Program-made: the position numbers and the translations under genes
Assembly: GCF_000149955.1 (NCBI RefSeq)
Contig: NC_030995.1
Coordinates: 248,001 to 312,000 of the forward strand
From: Fusarium oxysporum f. sp. lycopersici 4287
Taxonomy: Eukaryota > Ascomycota > Sordariomycetes > Hypocreales > Nectriaceae
Direction of reading: 5' to 3'
DNA length: 64,000 nt
Shown here: piece after piece, positions 1 to 9,916 of the stretch
Layout: each line of letters starts with the position of its first letter
How positions within the stretch are numbered: position 1 is the stretch's first letter
The notes under the pieces: generated by a model
Database searches by the model: none
The model's input: only the letters and a program-made list of their open reading frames with translations
Told to the model about the DNA's origin: nothing

Positions 1-935
1 GAGGTAAGTAAGCATATTTGAAGGACCTCAAGGATGTGCGCCTTTTATAATTATCACCTTGCTACTCGTAACTCGAGAGAATAAGGAGATTCACACTCCA
101 GCCGGCCACATTCCCACCACAAAACCTATTTGACGAGCTGAAAGACTCGATGCATTGACTTTTGAACGCATGCACACAAAAGATGATATTTTATGTTGCC
201 CAATAATGTGACCTGCGGTGTAGTCACGTTTCATCGTAACACATGCGGCTGCGTTGAACTTAAGCTCGTGGTCCGGCCACAGCCTCTGGCGGATAAACGG
301 CATGACACAGAGAGTCTGTTTGCGCGCCCAACTGCAAGTATAAGTTACCATCATATGATCTATCATTTTTCAATCAGAGGAGACATTAATTCGTCAACAT
401 GAAGGAAATACAGCAGCTTTCCTGATGGTATGTGACTGAGACGCCTAAGAATTATGCTTCGCACAAATGCGTGGTGTTATCGAAGGATCCTTCGATTGGC
501 ATTAAGCGGATTTCCAACTCCCTGTGACATGAATACTAGAAATTAAGAAAGAAGTTTGAGCCGAGGACAATTAGTTAGAATATACTAGTGAGAAATGGCA
601 ACGGGTGGGCTTCGCAAGAGTAGTGGTCGAGTCACCCACATTTAGACGTGTTCTCATGAACAATTGACTCCCAAGGCTGAGAATATAGCCCCCCCCCCCC
701 CCCTTATACTAGACAGTAGAGGCTCACGAAGCTTGTGTAAGATTGAAATTCTGGGAGACTCATGACGACCGTGATTTACAATGCGACTGTTCCATCCCAG
801 CCATCCAATCATGAGATGATCTTACGTGCTTCGCCTCAGAAGGCATTCTGACATACCATTTAAATGTCGCAACGAAGGCCTCAAGATCTGGTATAAACAT
901 CAACAGCATCTGAAGTCCAAGCAAGAAAACTCAAC
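1..935. other. Non-coding stretch at left edge
   Basis: No convincing coding region on either strand. Short open frames here have no recognisable domain, start context or splice structure. The only notable element is a homopolymeric C run near 689-703. The last few hundred bases are probably the upstream region of the HET remnant that starts near 936. Confidence 0.5.
689..703 (+). repeat. Poly-C homopolymer run (15 C)
   Basis: Fifteen consecutive C residues follow a short AT-rich stretch. The run is in intergenic sequence. Its exact length is prone to sequencing and assembly error. Confidence 0.85.
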
Positions 936-2744
936 TTGAAAAGTCCTTATCAACACACTTATGCACGTTTCTCAATGTACAAAGAAGCAAAGTCAACATC
1001 GACGACCACGTCAAATGAGCCTCCAGGGCACGATATCTTCTGCACTCCCGAAAATAGCGAGTTTCTCCTCAAAGTACACTATAAAGATCTCAATGCCAGC
1101 GACAGAGAAATCCGTCTTCTCAAGATCCTACCTGAATCGCGATCAGGGTTCGTCGAATGCGAATTATTACCCAGCGCCAAACTGGCTGACGTACATAAGC
1201 AATATCTTGCACTGTCATACTGCGCAGGCGATGCACGCAAAACGAAACCAATTATCGTCAATGGGGCAAGATGCAACGTTTTTGCCAACCTACAGCACGC
1301 CCTGACGACAGTTCGTCACTATTGGGAAACGCATACGTATCATCGGGATTTGTTCCTATGGGTGGATCAAATATGTATTAACCAGGCTAACCTGATAGAG
1401 AGGTCTCATCAAGTTGGTTTCATGCGAGCCATTTATGAGAGTGCGAGTGAGACTCTTATTTGTTTATCTGTCGCTGAGACACGAGGAGACGGGATGCGAT
1501 GGCTTGCGCAACTGGAACGATTCATTGGAGATGGGTTGGTTCACGAAGCGATGCTTCCCTCAGAAAACCGGCCACGTTCCCGAGGTTTCGACTCAAATTA
1601 TCGGTTTCAAATTTAAGATGCAGCGATGCCTGAGCCAGCCCGAGTTTGTAGATGGCTGGATCGAGTTCTGCGAAGCCCTGAGCAGTCCATGGTGGGGAAG
1701 AGCATGGGTTTTTCAAGAGTTTATGGTATCTTCTCGAGCGACGTTTCTCTATGGACAGCACTCCATGGATCACGCGCTTATGCTCATACTCATGCCCGAC
1801 CTCTGCCTATCGACGTTGGGGATCCTTTTCGAGCCAACAAAGACGCGCGGAACGTGCGTCAAGAAGAAGCTGAAGCGTGCCAAGGTCACTCGTACCCAAG
1901 TTTCACGATCCGTCTCCAAGATTCTCAGCGTCTTTCTCGCCAAACACGAATGGTATCGAAACTACGTCCTGAAGAAGCTCCTTGTGTATACGCAAAACAG
2001 TCAGTCCTCTGATGAGCGGGATCGGATCTACTCTACGGTCGGACTTGCCCACCCTGGTTATGCGATAATACCGGACTATTTATCTGAGAACGGGTTCGAG
2101 AGGCTTCTTGTGTAAACAACAAGGTGTATCATAACCTTTGAGGATAGCCTGGAAGTCCTATCATACCTAAGTCGTGGTGAGCCCTCGTCCACAGGCTGCA
2201 GAAAGTTGCTGCCCTCATGGGTTGTCGATTGGACCACAGTTCAGTCATTACCCTCCTGGGTCGTTGACTTGGCCAAAATTCGACATCTCCCTGAAGCTAT
2301 GCAGTACAGGGCAGAGATCGACTCGGGAGCCAGCAAGTTCGATGCTCATTACATAAAAGCAGGATATGCCGATGCTTAATTCGTCCAACTACCACAACGG
2401 TATACCCTGAAACGAAGACTACCGCATTACAAGTGTGGGCTGTGTTCCTAGATTCAGACTTCATTAACAGTGGTCGAAACATCTTTGGTGGTAAGAATAT
2501 TTTCTCATTCAAGACTAAATTTCCCGTAGAAAGGAATGACGAAATTTGGGTTCTCTGCGGCTCATCGGAGCCTTTTCTATTGAGAGGGTGTTCGGGTGGA
2601 TACAGGGTCGTTGGGCCAGTACTTTGCTTGAACTTGAGACTCCAGCCCTTTCTGGGAATGTCTGGACTTTTGGACAAGTACACTGACGAATCTGGAGACC
2701 TTGACCCTTCCAAGATGGAAAGGAGGCGGATTGCGATCTTTTAG
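936..2744 (+). pseudogene. HET-domain (heterokaryon incompatibility) protein, disrupted
   Basis: HET proteins trigger cell death after fusion of unlike fungal hyphae. The first part (936 to about 1613) carries the HET signature: YLALSYCAGD, then KPIIVNG, then LFLWVDQICINQANLIERS and MRAIYESA. The conserved continuation WIEFCEALSSPWWGRAWVFQ sits in a different frame (about 1600-2112). That frame meets an in-frame TAA at 2113-2115 and then continues with typical HET middle sequence (LPSWVVDW near 2210-2230) to a second stop at 2377-2379. The C-terminal portion resumes in yet another frame from about 2382 to 2744 with NDEIWVLCGSSEPFLLRGC, the usual C-terminal HET motif. So there are two frame changes and one nonsense codon. 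I found no GT-AG intron with convincing signals that repairs the first break, though one cannot be fully excluded. A decayed gene is the best reading. Confidence 0.8.
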
Positions 2745-2822
2745 ATAGAAACGCATAGCAGTAGTGACTTCTGGAATCGTATCATGGCAATGTGGTGTCT
2801 TGTTTTTGTTACCTAGAAGTAT

Positions 2823-4790
2823 TTACTGAGGATATGCTGCACCATCAGCTCTAGGATCACTACCAGCTGACCAAACCGGCGTTCCATCCGGATCAACAGT
2901 ATATCTAATAATCTGCCCACGCCCAAACATAGCCCTCTTCCAGCCCTTGAGCACTACGACATTATGTCCCAACTTCTTCAACTCGTCAACAGTCTTTTCA
3001 GAAATACCCTCCTCCACATGAACAGTCCAGTCCAAAACGTTGCCCTCATCTGGCATACCGGCTCCAATGCAGATTCGTGGTGCATCAAGAGCCTGTTGAG
3101 GATTCAGACCGAAAAGGACTTGGTTAAGTAAAACTTGGATGGTTCCTTGGGGTTGGTTGAATCCACCCATTACACCGAATGTGGAATGCAGGGATCCATC
3201 GCTAATATTCGTAGCCATGCCGGGAATAATCGTGTGATAAGGTCGTTTTCTCGGCTCAAGCTTATTAGGATGTTTCTCATCCAAGGAGAAATTCGCACCA
3301 CGGTTCTGAAGTGTGAAGCCACAACCCTTGGGAATAATCGCAGTTCCGAAACCAGCATAGTTGGAGTTGATAAACGAAGCAGCGTTACCAGCGGAGTCAG
3401 TAACAGTGAAATAAACTGTATCGCTGCTTTGAAGAGCAGGGGATACGAAATCAGGGTTTCCGGGTTGAACACCATCGTGGGCTTTTGAAGCAGAGAAGAT
3501 CTTGGCGCGCTCGGCGAGGTATGATGGGGAGATCATGCCAGCGGTGGGAACCTTAGTGGTGTCCGGGTCGGTGACGTACCAACTTGCGTCTGTGAAGCCG
3601 AGACGTAGAGCCTCGATAATAGCGTGGAGATACGCCGTAGAGTTATGATCTTCCGGTGTAAACTTTGGAATCTTTCCCTGTTTCTCGAGCTGTTCGATTA
3701 TACCCAGTGCCATGAGAGCGACGATACCTTGGCCGTTGGGGGGATGTTCCCAGAGCTCAACACCGCCGTTGGGATCTTTGTCTGTGAGGCCTTGACCGCG
3801 GAATTTGACGGAAATGGGCTCTGTGTTCTGAGTGCCGGTTTCGAGATGGTGCTTCAAGTCGTCGAGTTCGAGATATCCTCCCAGGTCTTGAACAACCTTT
3901 ACGATCTCCTCTGCAATACGACCGGTGTAGAAACCCTTCTTACCCTCCGTCGCCAAAGTTCTGAATGTTTGAGCGAGAGTTGGGTTCTTGAAGACTTCAC
4001 CTGGACGAGGGGCTCTCACGCCATCTTGTGCGGAGGGGTCTTTCTTGAGCATCTCTGCGAAGTTGGGGGAAGCATCACGAAGAAGCTTCTCTTGAGCTTG
4101 CCACTATCTCAAGTCAGCCCAAACCCCACACTCACAAGAAAAACACTTACAGAGTGAGAAGCGATTTCAGTAAGAGGGAACCCATTCTCAGCTAGCTTGA
4201 TCGCTGGTTCGAGGATCTGGCTCAAGCTAACTTTTCCACTGCCGAATCTCTCAACGGTATCGACCCAGCCAGCTGCAGCGCCGGGAACAGTAGCAGCGTG
4301 AACGTGATGAGTTGGGATTTCGCCAACTTTACCGTCGGGAATGTTGAGGCTCTTGCGAATGTTCTCGATGGTCTGCTTTGAGCCTGAGCGGCCGGAGCCA
4401 TTGAGACTTTTGACTTGCTTTGTGGCGGCATCGAAGTAGAGGAGGAACATGTCACCACCGATGCCGGTGGACACAGGCTCTGTGACGTTCAAGCCCGCGG
4501 CTGCTCTTCATTAGCCCTCGCTCACAAGTGCCTATTATTGTCGTGATGTTGACGTACCAACTGCCACAGCTGCGTCCTGATGTCTGTTAGCTACTGACTC
4601 GTGGGTATGAAGGATGCTAACTTACAGCTGCATTACCACCAGCTCTCAGAATTTCAAGACCACAATTCGCAGCATGAGGTTGAGGCGCCGCTACAATACC
4701 CTCCGTGCTATGAACAACGCTCCTCCTGGAAGGAAAGCCAGTGAAGCCAGCCGAAGGCGGCTCATAAATCGACGACGTAGGCAGTGGCAT
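2823..4790 (-). CDS. Gamma-glutamyltranspeptidase (glutathione hydrolase family)
   Basis: An N-terminal-nucleophile enzyme that cleaves or transfers the gamma-glutamyl group of glutathione. The model has four exons: 4790-4626, 4576-4558, 4500-4151 and 4103-2823, giving 604 residues in one frame. The start is the ATG at 4788-4790, followed by the conserved run FPSRRSVVHSTEGIVAAPQP and then LRAGGNAADAAVAVAAGLNV across the first three exons. Later come EPVSTGIGGDMF, the autoprocessing and catalytic Thr in SSDTVYFTV (about residue 407), and the downstream glycine motif VMGGFNQPQG. There is no obvious signal peptide or membrane anchor, so unlike classic secreted GGTs it may be cytosolic and closer to the YwrD-like branch. 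Exon 2 is only 19 nt. Family assignment is strong; substrate is inferred. Confidence 0.92.
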
Positions 4791-5326
4791 GGTTATTATT
4801 CACAGAACGGCAAGCAACAATATTCGAAGCACAATGAACAAGTGGAAGTCGGGGGAAAGAAGGACCTATTTACATAATATTTATGATGTAAACACTTTCC
4901 TTCAGACCTCGGGTCAAGCCCGATGTTACACTTGGAGACGTGGGGGAGGGGTTCTTTTGAATGGCGGGGTAAATTTGGAGGGGATAATGTCGTGATAATG
5001 CCTCTCGCCGATCTTCGGGTGTGCATGTCCGGGGTTTGATCTTTGGAGGGCGCTTTTTACATCATTCACGACAGATTTCGGGGTAATCACATGGTGTTGT
5101 AATTCAGCGGAGGGAGCACAGTTGATAGATGTCACCGAGCATAAAATAAGCTTATCAACGCCATGAAAGCCTTCGTCTAAGCGCAACCAATGAATTGATT
5201 ACAGATTTCGCTTATAAGAAAATGACAGTCTGTTGAATTGACTGATGAGTGAAAAGTAAATGCTTCCGCTAAACCGACTTGGCAGTTACGGGTATTACTC
5301 AATGGTTTCCATCTCAATACCCGACT
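4791..5326. other. Intergenic region between two minus-strand genes
   Basis: It contains the presumed promoter of the gamma-glutamyltranspeptidase gene and the 3' flank of the Ifi6-like gene. No gene or repeat is recognised. Confidence 0.5.
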
Positions 5327-5954
5327 TCACTTAGCAATCTTCATTCCAAGCCGCTGAAGATACGAGTAAATCGAGCCCTTGGGCACCTTCTCAAGGCTAC
5401 TCATCCATCTCGCCGCAAAACTCCCTATAGACCGTTAGCTTTCACTTTTACCACAGTCAAAAGCAAAATGACTTACCAAGTCTCGGTCCAACTTCATCAA
5501 ACCCCAGCGCTCTCAGCACCCAAATAAGATCAAACTCCACCAAAACACCGATAGCAATGATCGTGCCCGCTGCAATCAACCCAGCGTAAACAGGATGTTC
5601 TTTCGCAAACTCCCAAGCAGTGTTTGTAGCTCTTTTTACGGCTTCAGCCATGGGATTAGAGAGCTGTGCGCCATCTTTTAAGAGCTTCTCGATCTTACGC
5701 TCGATGGCTTCGGCGAGGCTTGACGTCCAGCTATTGGTGGAAACTACTTGCTTGAGACGATGATGCAGTTCAGTCTGGGTGCCAGTGTGGGTTTGAATGA
5801 TGGAGACGAATTGAGAGGCTGCGTCGTCGGAGTAGGGGACTGGTTGGGCGGTGATGAGCTTTGAGTTTGTGTTGATCTCGCTGACCTGGGGCGATGGTTG
5901 AGTTGGGGCGTTTTGGCCGGCGAGGCAAGAGAGGATGGAGGTAAGTGGATTCAT
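5327..5954 (-). CDS. Ifi6/ISG12-type small membrane protein
   Basis: Two exons (5954-5477 and 5424-5327) encode 191 residues. The splice uses a GTAAGT donor at 5476 and a TATAG acceptor at 5425. The first exon carries a 150-residue soluble region with helical, charged sequence (SSLAEAIERKIEKLLKDG), then the hydrophobic stretch VYAGLIAAGTIIAIGVLVEF. The second exon adds SFAARWMSSLEKVPKGS and ends in YLQRLGMKIAK. The sequence from HPVYAGL through GPRLGSFAARW and PKGS matches the fungal version of the interferon-induced 6-16 (Ifi-6-16) family. Animal members sit in mitochondria or ER and affect apoptosis. The fungal role is unknown; a membrane-stress role is only a guess. The ATG at 5952-5954 is chosen because upstream frame sequence is not family-like. 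Confidence 0.8.
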
Positions 5955-7286
5955 TTTGATGAAGTTGCTCGTTGGGTCAGTGGTGTTGATGCAAGGAGGA
6001 GATGATGCTGATGAGTTTGGTCGGACGAGGCTCTGTTTTATTCTGATGACAGGATGGAAGGCCTCCTGCATGTTTGCGACCACTCTTTGCGACCACTCAC
6101 ACCATTCACTCATCTGCATGAATCACAATCAAGATGTAACCACTGTTGGACGCCGTTGGCTAACTTCATTGCCCGCGCCTTGATGTTGGCCCGAATTGAG
6201 GCCATGAGAGAGCCAACATCACACAATTTGGCCGGATCGCAGGCCGCAAGGCATATCCGCAAGGCACCTAAGCGACTACAAGTGTGGTCTCTTCCTCAAC
6301 TCACTTCTTTCATTTATTCTTGAAATCGACCTCCTTGAATCTTTGAGCCTTGGTAAGGACGAGTTCAAATTGAGCCATCTACAAACTTGTCTCTCCTGAA
6401 TGACACAAATGACTACTAATGTAAACGAGCTACATTCTCAGGCTGTTGTGCCCTGGAGCGATTCCTCCAATATTCCACCCAATTATGCATGTCTAAAGAT
6501 CCCTGAATCGCTTATACTTAAAGGCGAGATCTAATTCCCTCCTGCGTTTGCAGAGACACTCCGGGCAGTCCCAGATGGTCCCCTGCATGGAGCAACACCA
6601 AGCTTTTCCCACGTGCAATAAGGCTTTCTGTCTCATTAATAATCCACCTGTCATACCTCAAACTAAAACCCTGATCCAGATCCCCCGAACGAACCAATAT
6701 TCCCGCGTGGTCCCTAACATTCCAGAGCCAGACGGCCCAGGAACGTAACTCTCACCTCGCTCATCGTGGCGGATCGGAAGAGGCCAACCTTGTCAAGGAC
6801 TCATTAAAACAATACAAATAACTCAGTATATAAACTCCAGGAACTGTCGCAATGGGTAAAGGGATGGCAACATGGCGCTGATCAGCCATTAAATAGAGTT
6901 AATTGTCATGGTCTACTAACCCCAGACCCGCGCCACATACATAGTTGGTATGTAAACTATTCAAATTCCTGGGTTCTTAGGCATTTGATTGCCCAGATCA
7001 CCTGTGGCTAGACTCTTTCGGCCAAGATGAAAGAAGGTACCGTGTTTTATCGGACAAGCCTCATGCCAAGTCCCGGCCCTGATCAGCGTTCCTGCATTGG
7101 TGATTAACTTTTCCCAAAGGGACGATCAATTCATTGCCAAGATCTCACCACATCGTACCTATGACTGACATATAAGTACTGGTTGCTATCTTGTAATGTT
7201 GTGGTTTGATCAGTTCAACAAACACTTCAACTCAAACACACTCGCTCCATTCCCTATTCTCTATATCATTTCATTAAAACTTCACA
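5955..7286. other. Intergenic region
   Basis: About 1.3 kb with no supported gene. A 66-codon open frame near 6548 has no domain or codon-usage support. The 3' part is the promoter of the secreted Lys/Asp-rich gene. Confidence 0.5.
7171..7176 (+). promoter_or_regulatory. Possible TATA box
   Basis: TATAAG lies about 115 bp upstream of the ATG at 7287, followed by a pyrimidine- and CAA-rich leader typical of fungal 5' untranslated regions. Assigned by position and motif only. Confidence 0.35.
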
Positions 7287-8051
7287 ATGAAGCCCGTTCT
7301 CGCTTTGACAGTCTGCCTCAGCGGCATCATGGGCGCTGAAGCCTGGGTTCTTCCCCCCGGTGGTGCACCCAAGGCTGGCTATGCTCTTCGCCCAGAGGAT
7401 AAGTCTGGTAACAAGAACGCCGCCGACACCAAGATCAAGTTCTCACCTGGTGGCTCATCTTCTTCTTCAAAGTCAAATGGTGTCGTCGCTGGCTTCATCA
7501 ACCCCAAGACCGGCGGTTCAAAGCGCAGTGGCATCGACAGGCGTGATGACGGTGATGACGGTGATGACGATAGTTCTGATAATGGTGCTGAAGGTGATCC
7601 CGAAGTCACCATCTTCACTCGCCCAGCCACCAGAATCGGCACTCTCAAGAAGGGAGAAACCTCTGGCAACGATGATGATGGTGGTGATGATGAGACCAAG
7701 TACTTCAAGACCAACAACAAGAAGCAAAACGGCAAGAACAAGGACGACGACGACAAGAAGAAGGACGACAAGACCAAGACCAAGAAAGAAGACAGCACCA
7801 AAACAAAGGCCAGCGACGAAGCTACCAAGACAAAGTCCAAGCAGGACGACGATAAGAAGACCACCAAGACCAAGAAGGAGGATTCAACCAAGACAAAGAG
7901 TAGTGATGATGCGACCAAGACCCCTAAGGTGAAGGATGATAAGAAGAAGGGCTCCAAGGACGACAAGAAAGCTGACGATAAAAAGTCTGGCTCAAAAGGT
8001 AGCGATGACAAGAAGGTCGATGACTCCAAGAAGAAGTCCAAGAGCACATAA
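7287..8051 (+). CDS. Secreted Lys/Asp-rich repeat protein
   Basis: A single exon encodes 254 residues. Residues 1-19 form a signal peptide (MKPVLALTVCLSGIMGAEA). The mature protein starts with a short Gly/Pro region, then an acidic Asp-rich block (RRDDGDDGDDDSSDNG), and from about residue 145 it is almost entirely Lys, Asp, Ser and Thr. The block KTKKEDSTKTKxSDxATKT occurs twice, and shorter KDDKK units follow to the C-terminus. The C-terminal half is predicted to be disordered and highly charged. There is no GPI-type hydrophobic tail and no catalytic motif. I do not recognise a named family. Binding of polyanions, metals or wall polymers is possible but not shown. The opposite strand is also open over 222 codons because of codon bias, and I treat that as a shadow. 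Confidence 0.85.
   Translation: MKPVLALTVCLSGIMGAEAWVLPPGGAPKAGYALRPEDKSGNKNAADTKIKFSPGGSSSSSKSNGVVAGFINPKTGGSKRSGIDRRDDGDDGDDDSSDNGAEGDPEVTIFTRPATRIGTLKKGETSGNDDDGGDDETKYFKTNNKKQNGKNKDDDDKKKDDKTKTKKEDSTKTKASDEATKTKSKQDDDKKTTKTKKEDSTKTKSSDDATKTPKVKDDKKKGSKDDKKADDKKSGSKGSDDKKVDDSKKKSKST
7770..8040 (+). repeat. Internal degenerate Lys/Asp/Thr coding repeats
   Basis: Within the secreted protein, the unit encoding KTKKEDSTKTK followed by SDxATKT appears at about 7780-7830 and again at about 7865-7920, with shorter AAGGACGACAAGAAG-type units around them. Expansion and contraction of such units would change length in frame. Confidence 0.7.
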
Positions 8052-8415
8052 CTCCACCCTCACTTCCACCGCCATCTCTTACAATCATGTATCTTATTTA
8101 GATCTTCTTTTTATCAGGAACGTATACGCGGAGTTCAGGAAAGGTAGCTGTTATTAATCTTTCAGCCTCTATCTAGAATTGTATTTGTATCATAACAAAA
8201 AAAATGTCTTCTTCCCCAGACGTGACATGTTCTAAATATGCTTGCTTTCCTCTCCTCCGCAACTGGTATAGCGGTATGATGGTTGGAGTTCAGTACAGAT
8301 ATGTGATGCTTTGCTTGGACCGCTTTGGAATTGGCGCGTCCCTTGCTCTGTGGTGTGTTGAACTTGTTCTCTATGGTGGATATCGGAGCGACTAATACGC
8401 CGTGGTGTTGGTGGC
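8052..8415. other. Convergent intergenic region
   Basis: The 3' flanks of two convergent genes. No gene recognised; a 63-codon open frame here has no support. Confidence 0.5.
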
Positions 8416-9916
8416 TTAGATGGGGATTCCCTGGTATTCGTCGTATCCGAGAGCGAGGTTCATGTTCTCTGCATTGTTGTTAGACGAATAGCGGTGATGT
8501 TAAGTGCGGAACTTACGCAGGCATTGTGTGGCGGCACCCTTGTGGAGGTTGTCGATGGTGGCGCATCTTCAACAAGTTAGTGGACGCATCGGATCTGGGT
8601 TGAAGATACTTACACGACGACACGCTTGCCGGTGCTGTCGACAGCAAAGCCACCAATCTCAACGTGGTGCTTGTCCTGGATGGCCTTGACAACACTTTAC
8701 GACGTTAGTTCATGCGATAACCACAGTACTTTGGGGTACATACGGAGCTTCACCGACAACCTTGACGAGCTTCTCGCCGGCATATCGGTCCTGGTAGATC
8801 TGGCGAATATCACGAGATGTCATCTCCTTGTTCAGGGGAATGTTGACGGTCAGGTGAATACCGCGGAACCAAGAGGCGCTGAATTTGTCAGTCTTCAGTG
8901 ACATGGTGTGAAAGGTAGCAGGCTTACACATGGGGCATGAAAGCAGCGGGTGTACCAAGGTGATGGCTAATTTCTCGCTCGTGGATGTGGCCTGTGAGGG
9001 AGTCTTTACAAGTTAGCTTCCTCTCTCCCCATGTCCTCTCTCTTTGCACTTACAAGGCAATAAGTTGTCCTTGAGGTTGTTGGTGTCGTTCTTGGGAGAA
9101 GGCTTGGTACCTGTTCCACTGTTAGCCTTCCGAGTCCCGATTATTCTGCGTTCTGCTGCGCGCAAGACATGGCGTCCGCACGAGTTGTGACATACCAGCT
9201 CCGCTGTAACCACTGACACCGAAAATGCTAGGAATACCACCGAGGTGCTCAACAATAGGAGCCAAAGCAAGCTGAGAGCCAGTAGCATAGCAGCCAGGGT
9301 TGGAGATTCTTGTAGCTGTGGCAAGCTGGCTTCTGGGCTGAAGCTCGCAAAGACCATACTTCCATGTCTTCTGGTCCTCGTCGAAACGGTAATCGGCGGA
9401 AAGATCGACAATCAAGCTCTTGCTGTTGCCCAGAGCCTCAACGAAGGGCTGGCAGACAGCATTGGGGAGCGCCAGAATCCAGGCATCGACCTTGCCATCC
9501 TTGTCCAGCTGAGCAACCTCCTCAGGAGACAGACTCTCGTAGATGATCTTGCGCTTGCTGTAGCCCTTCAACTCTTGTCCCTGAAGTTCACGGGAAGAAA
9601 CGTGTCGAAGATCCATCATGGGGTGCTTGTTCAGAAGATGGATAAGAGCCTGACCAGTGTAGCCACGAGCTCCAATGAGGCCAATTCTTGAGGGAGAATC
9701 GTTGGAGGCATTCTTCATACCCAGAGGAGGGTTGGGGTTGGTCTGGATAGCGTAGGACAAACGACCGGTAGAAGAGAGGCATCGGGCCTGTGCGACATTG
9801 AAGCTTCGGCCGAGGGAGATCTTGGGCACGGGCGCAACGAGGGTTGAGACAGCGGCGGCGCGGGGGGCAACGCGGCGAGCGCTGGTGCGCAGGGCGGAAG
9901 AGGTAGCGGACAGCAT
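8416..9916 (-). CDS. N-acetyl-gamma-glutamyl-phosphate reductase, mitochondrial, without kinase half
   Basis: Catalyses the NADPH-dependent third step of ornithine/arginine synthesis. Seven exons (9916-9196, 9110-9054, 9003-8928, 8878-8744, 8694-8614, 8566-8517, 8468-8416) total 1173 nt and 390 residues, all with canonical splice sites. Residues 1-55 are a Ser/Arg/Ala-rich mitochondrial presequence. The NAD(P)-binding motif GARGYTGQ is near residue 82, the catalytic Cys is C209 in ISNPGCYATG, and the C-terminal domain has ASWFRGIHLTVNIPL and DNLHKGAATQCLQNMNLALG. In most fungi this reductase is the C-terminal half of a two-enzyme precursor (arg-6/ARG5,6) whose N-terminal half is acetylglutamate kinase. 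Here the presequence is joined directly to the reductase by a linker containing NPNPPLG, and no kinase sequence lies upstream. The reductase looks catalytically intact. Confidence 0.93.

Noticed and set aside
1585..1623. A short GT-AG segment that might be an intron in the HET gene
   Set aside because: It is 39 nt and a multiple of three, so it cannot repair the frame change; longer options in the area lack good signals.
7379..8047. A 222-codon open frame antisense to the Lys/Asp-rich protein gene
   Set aside because: It arises because Lys and Asp codons read as Phe, Leu, Ser and Val on the other strand. It has no family or start support.
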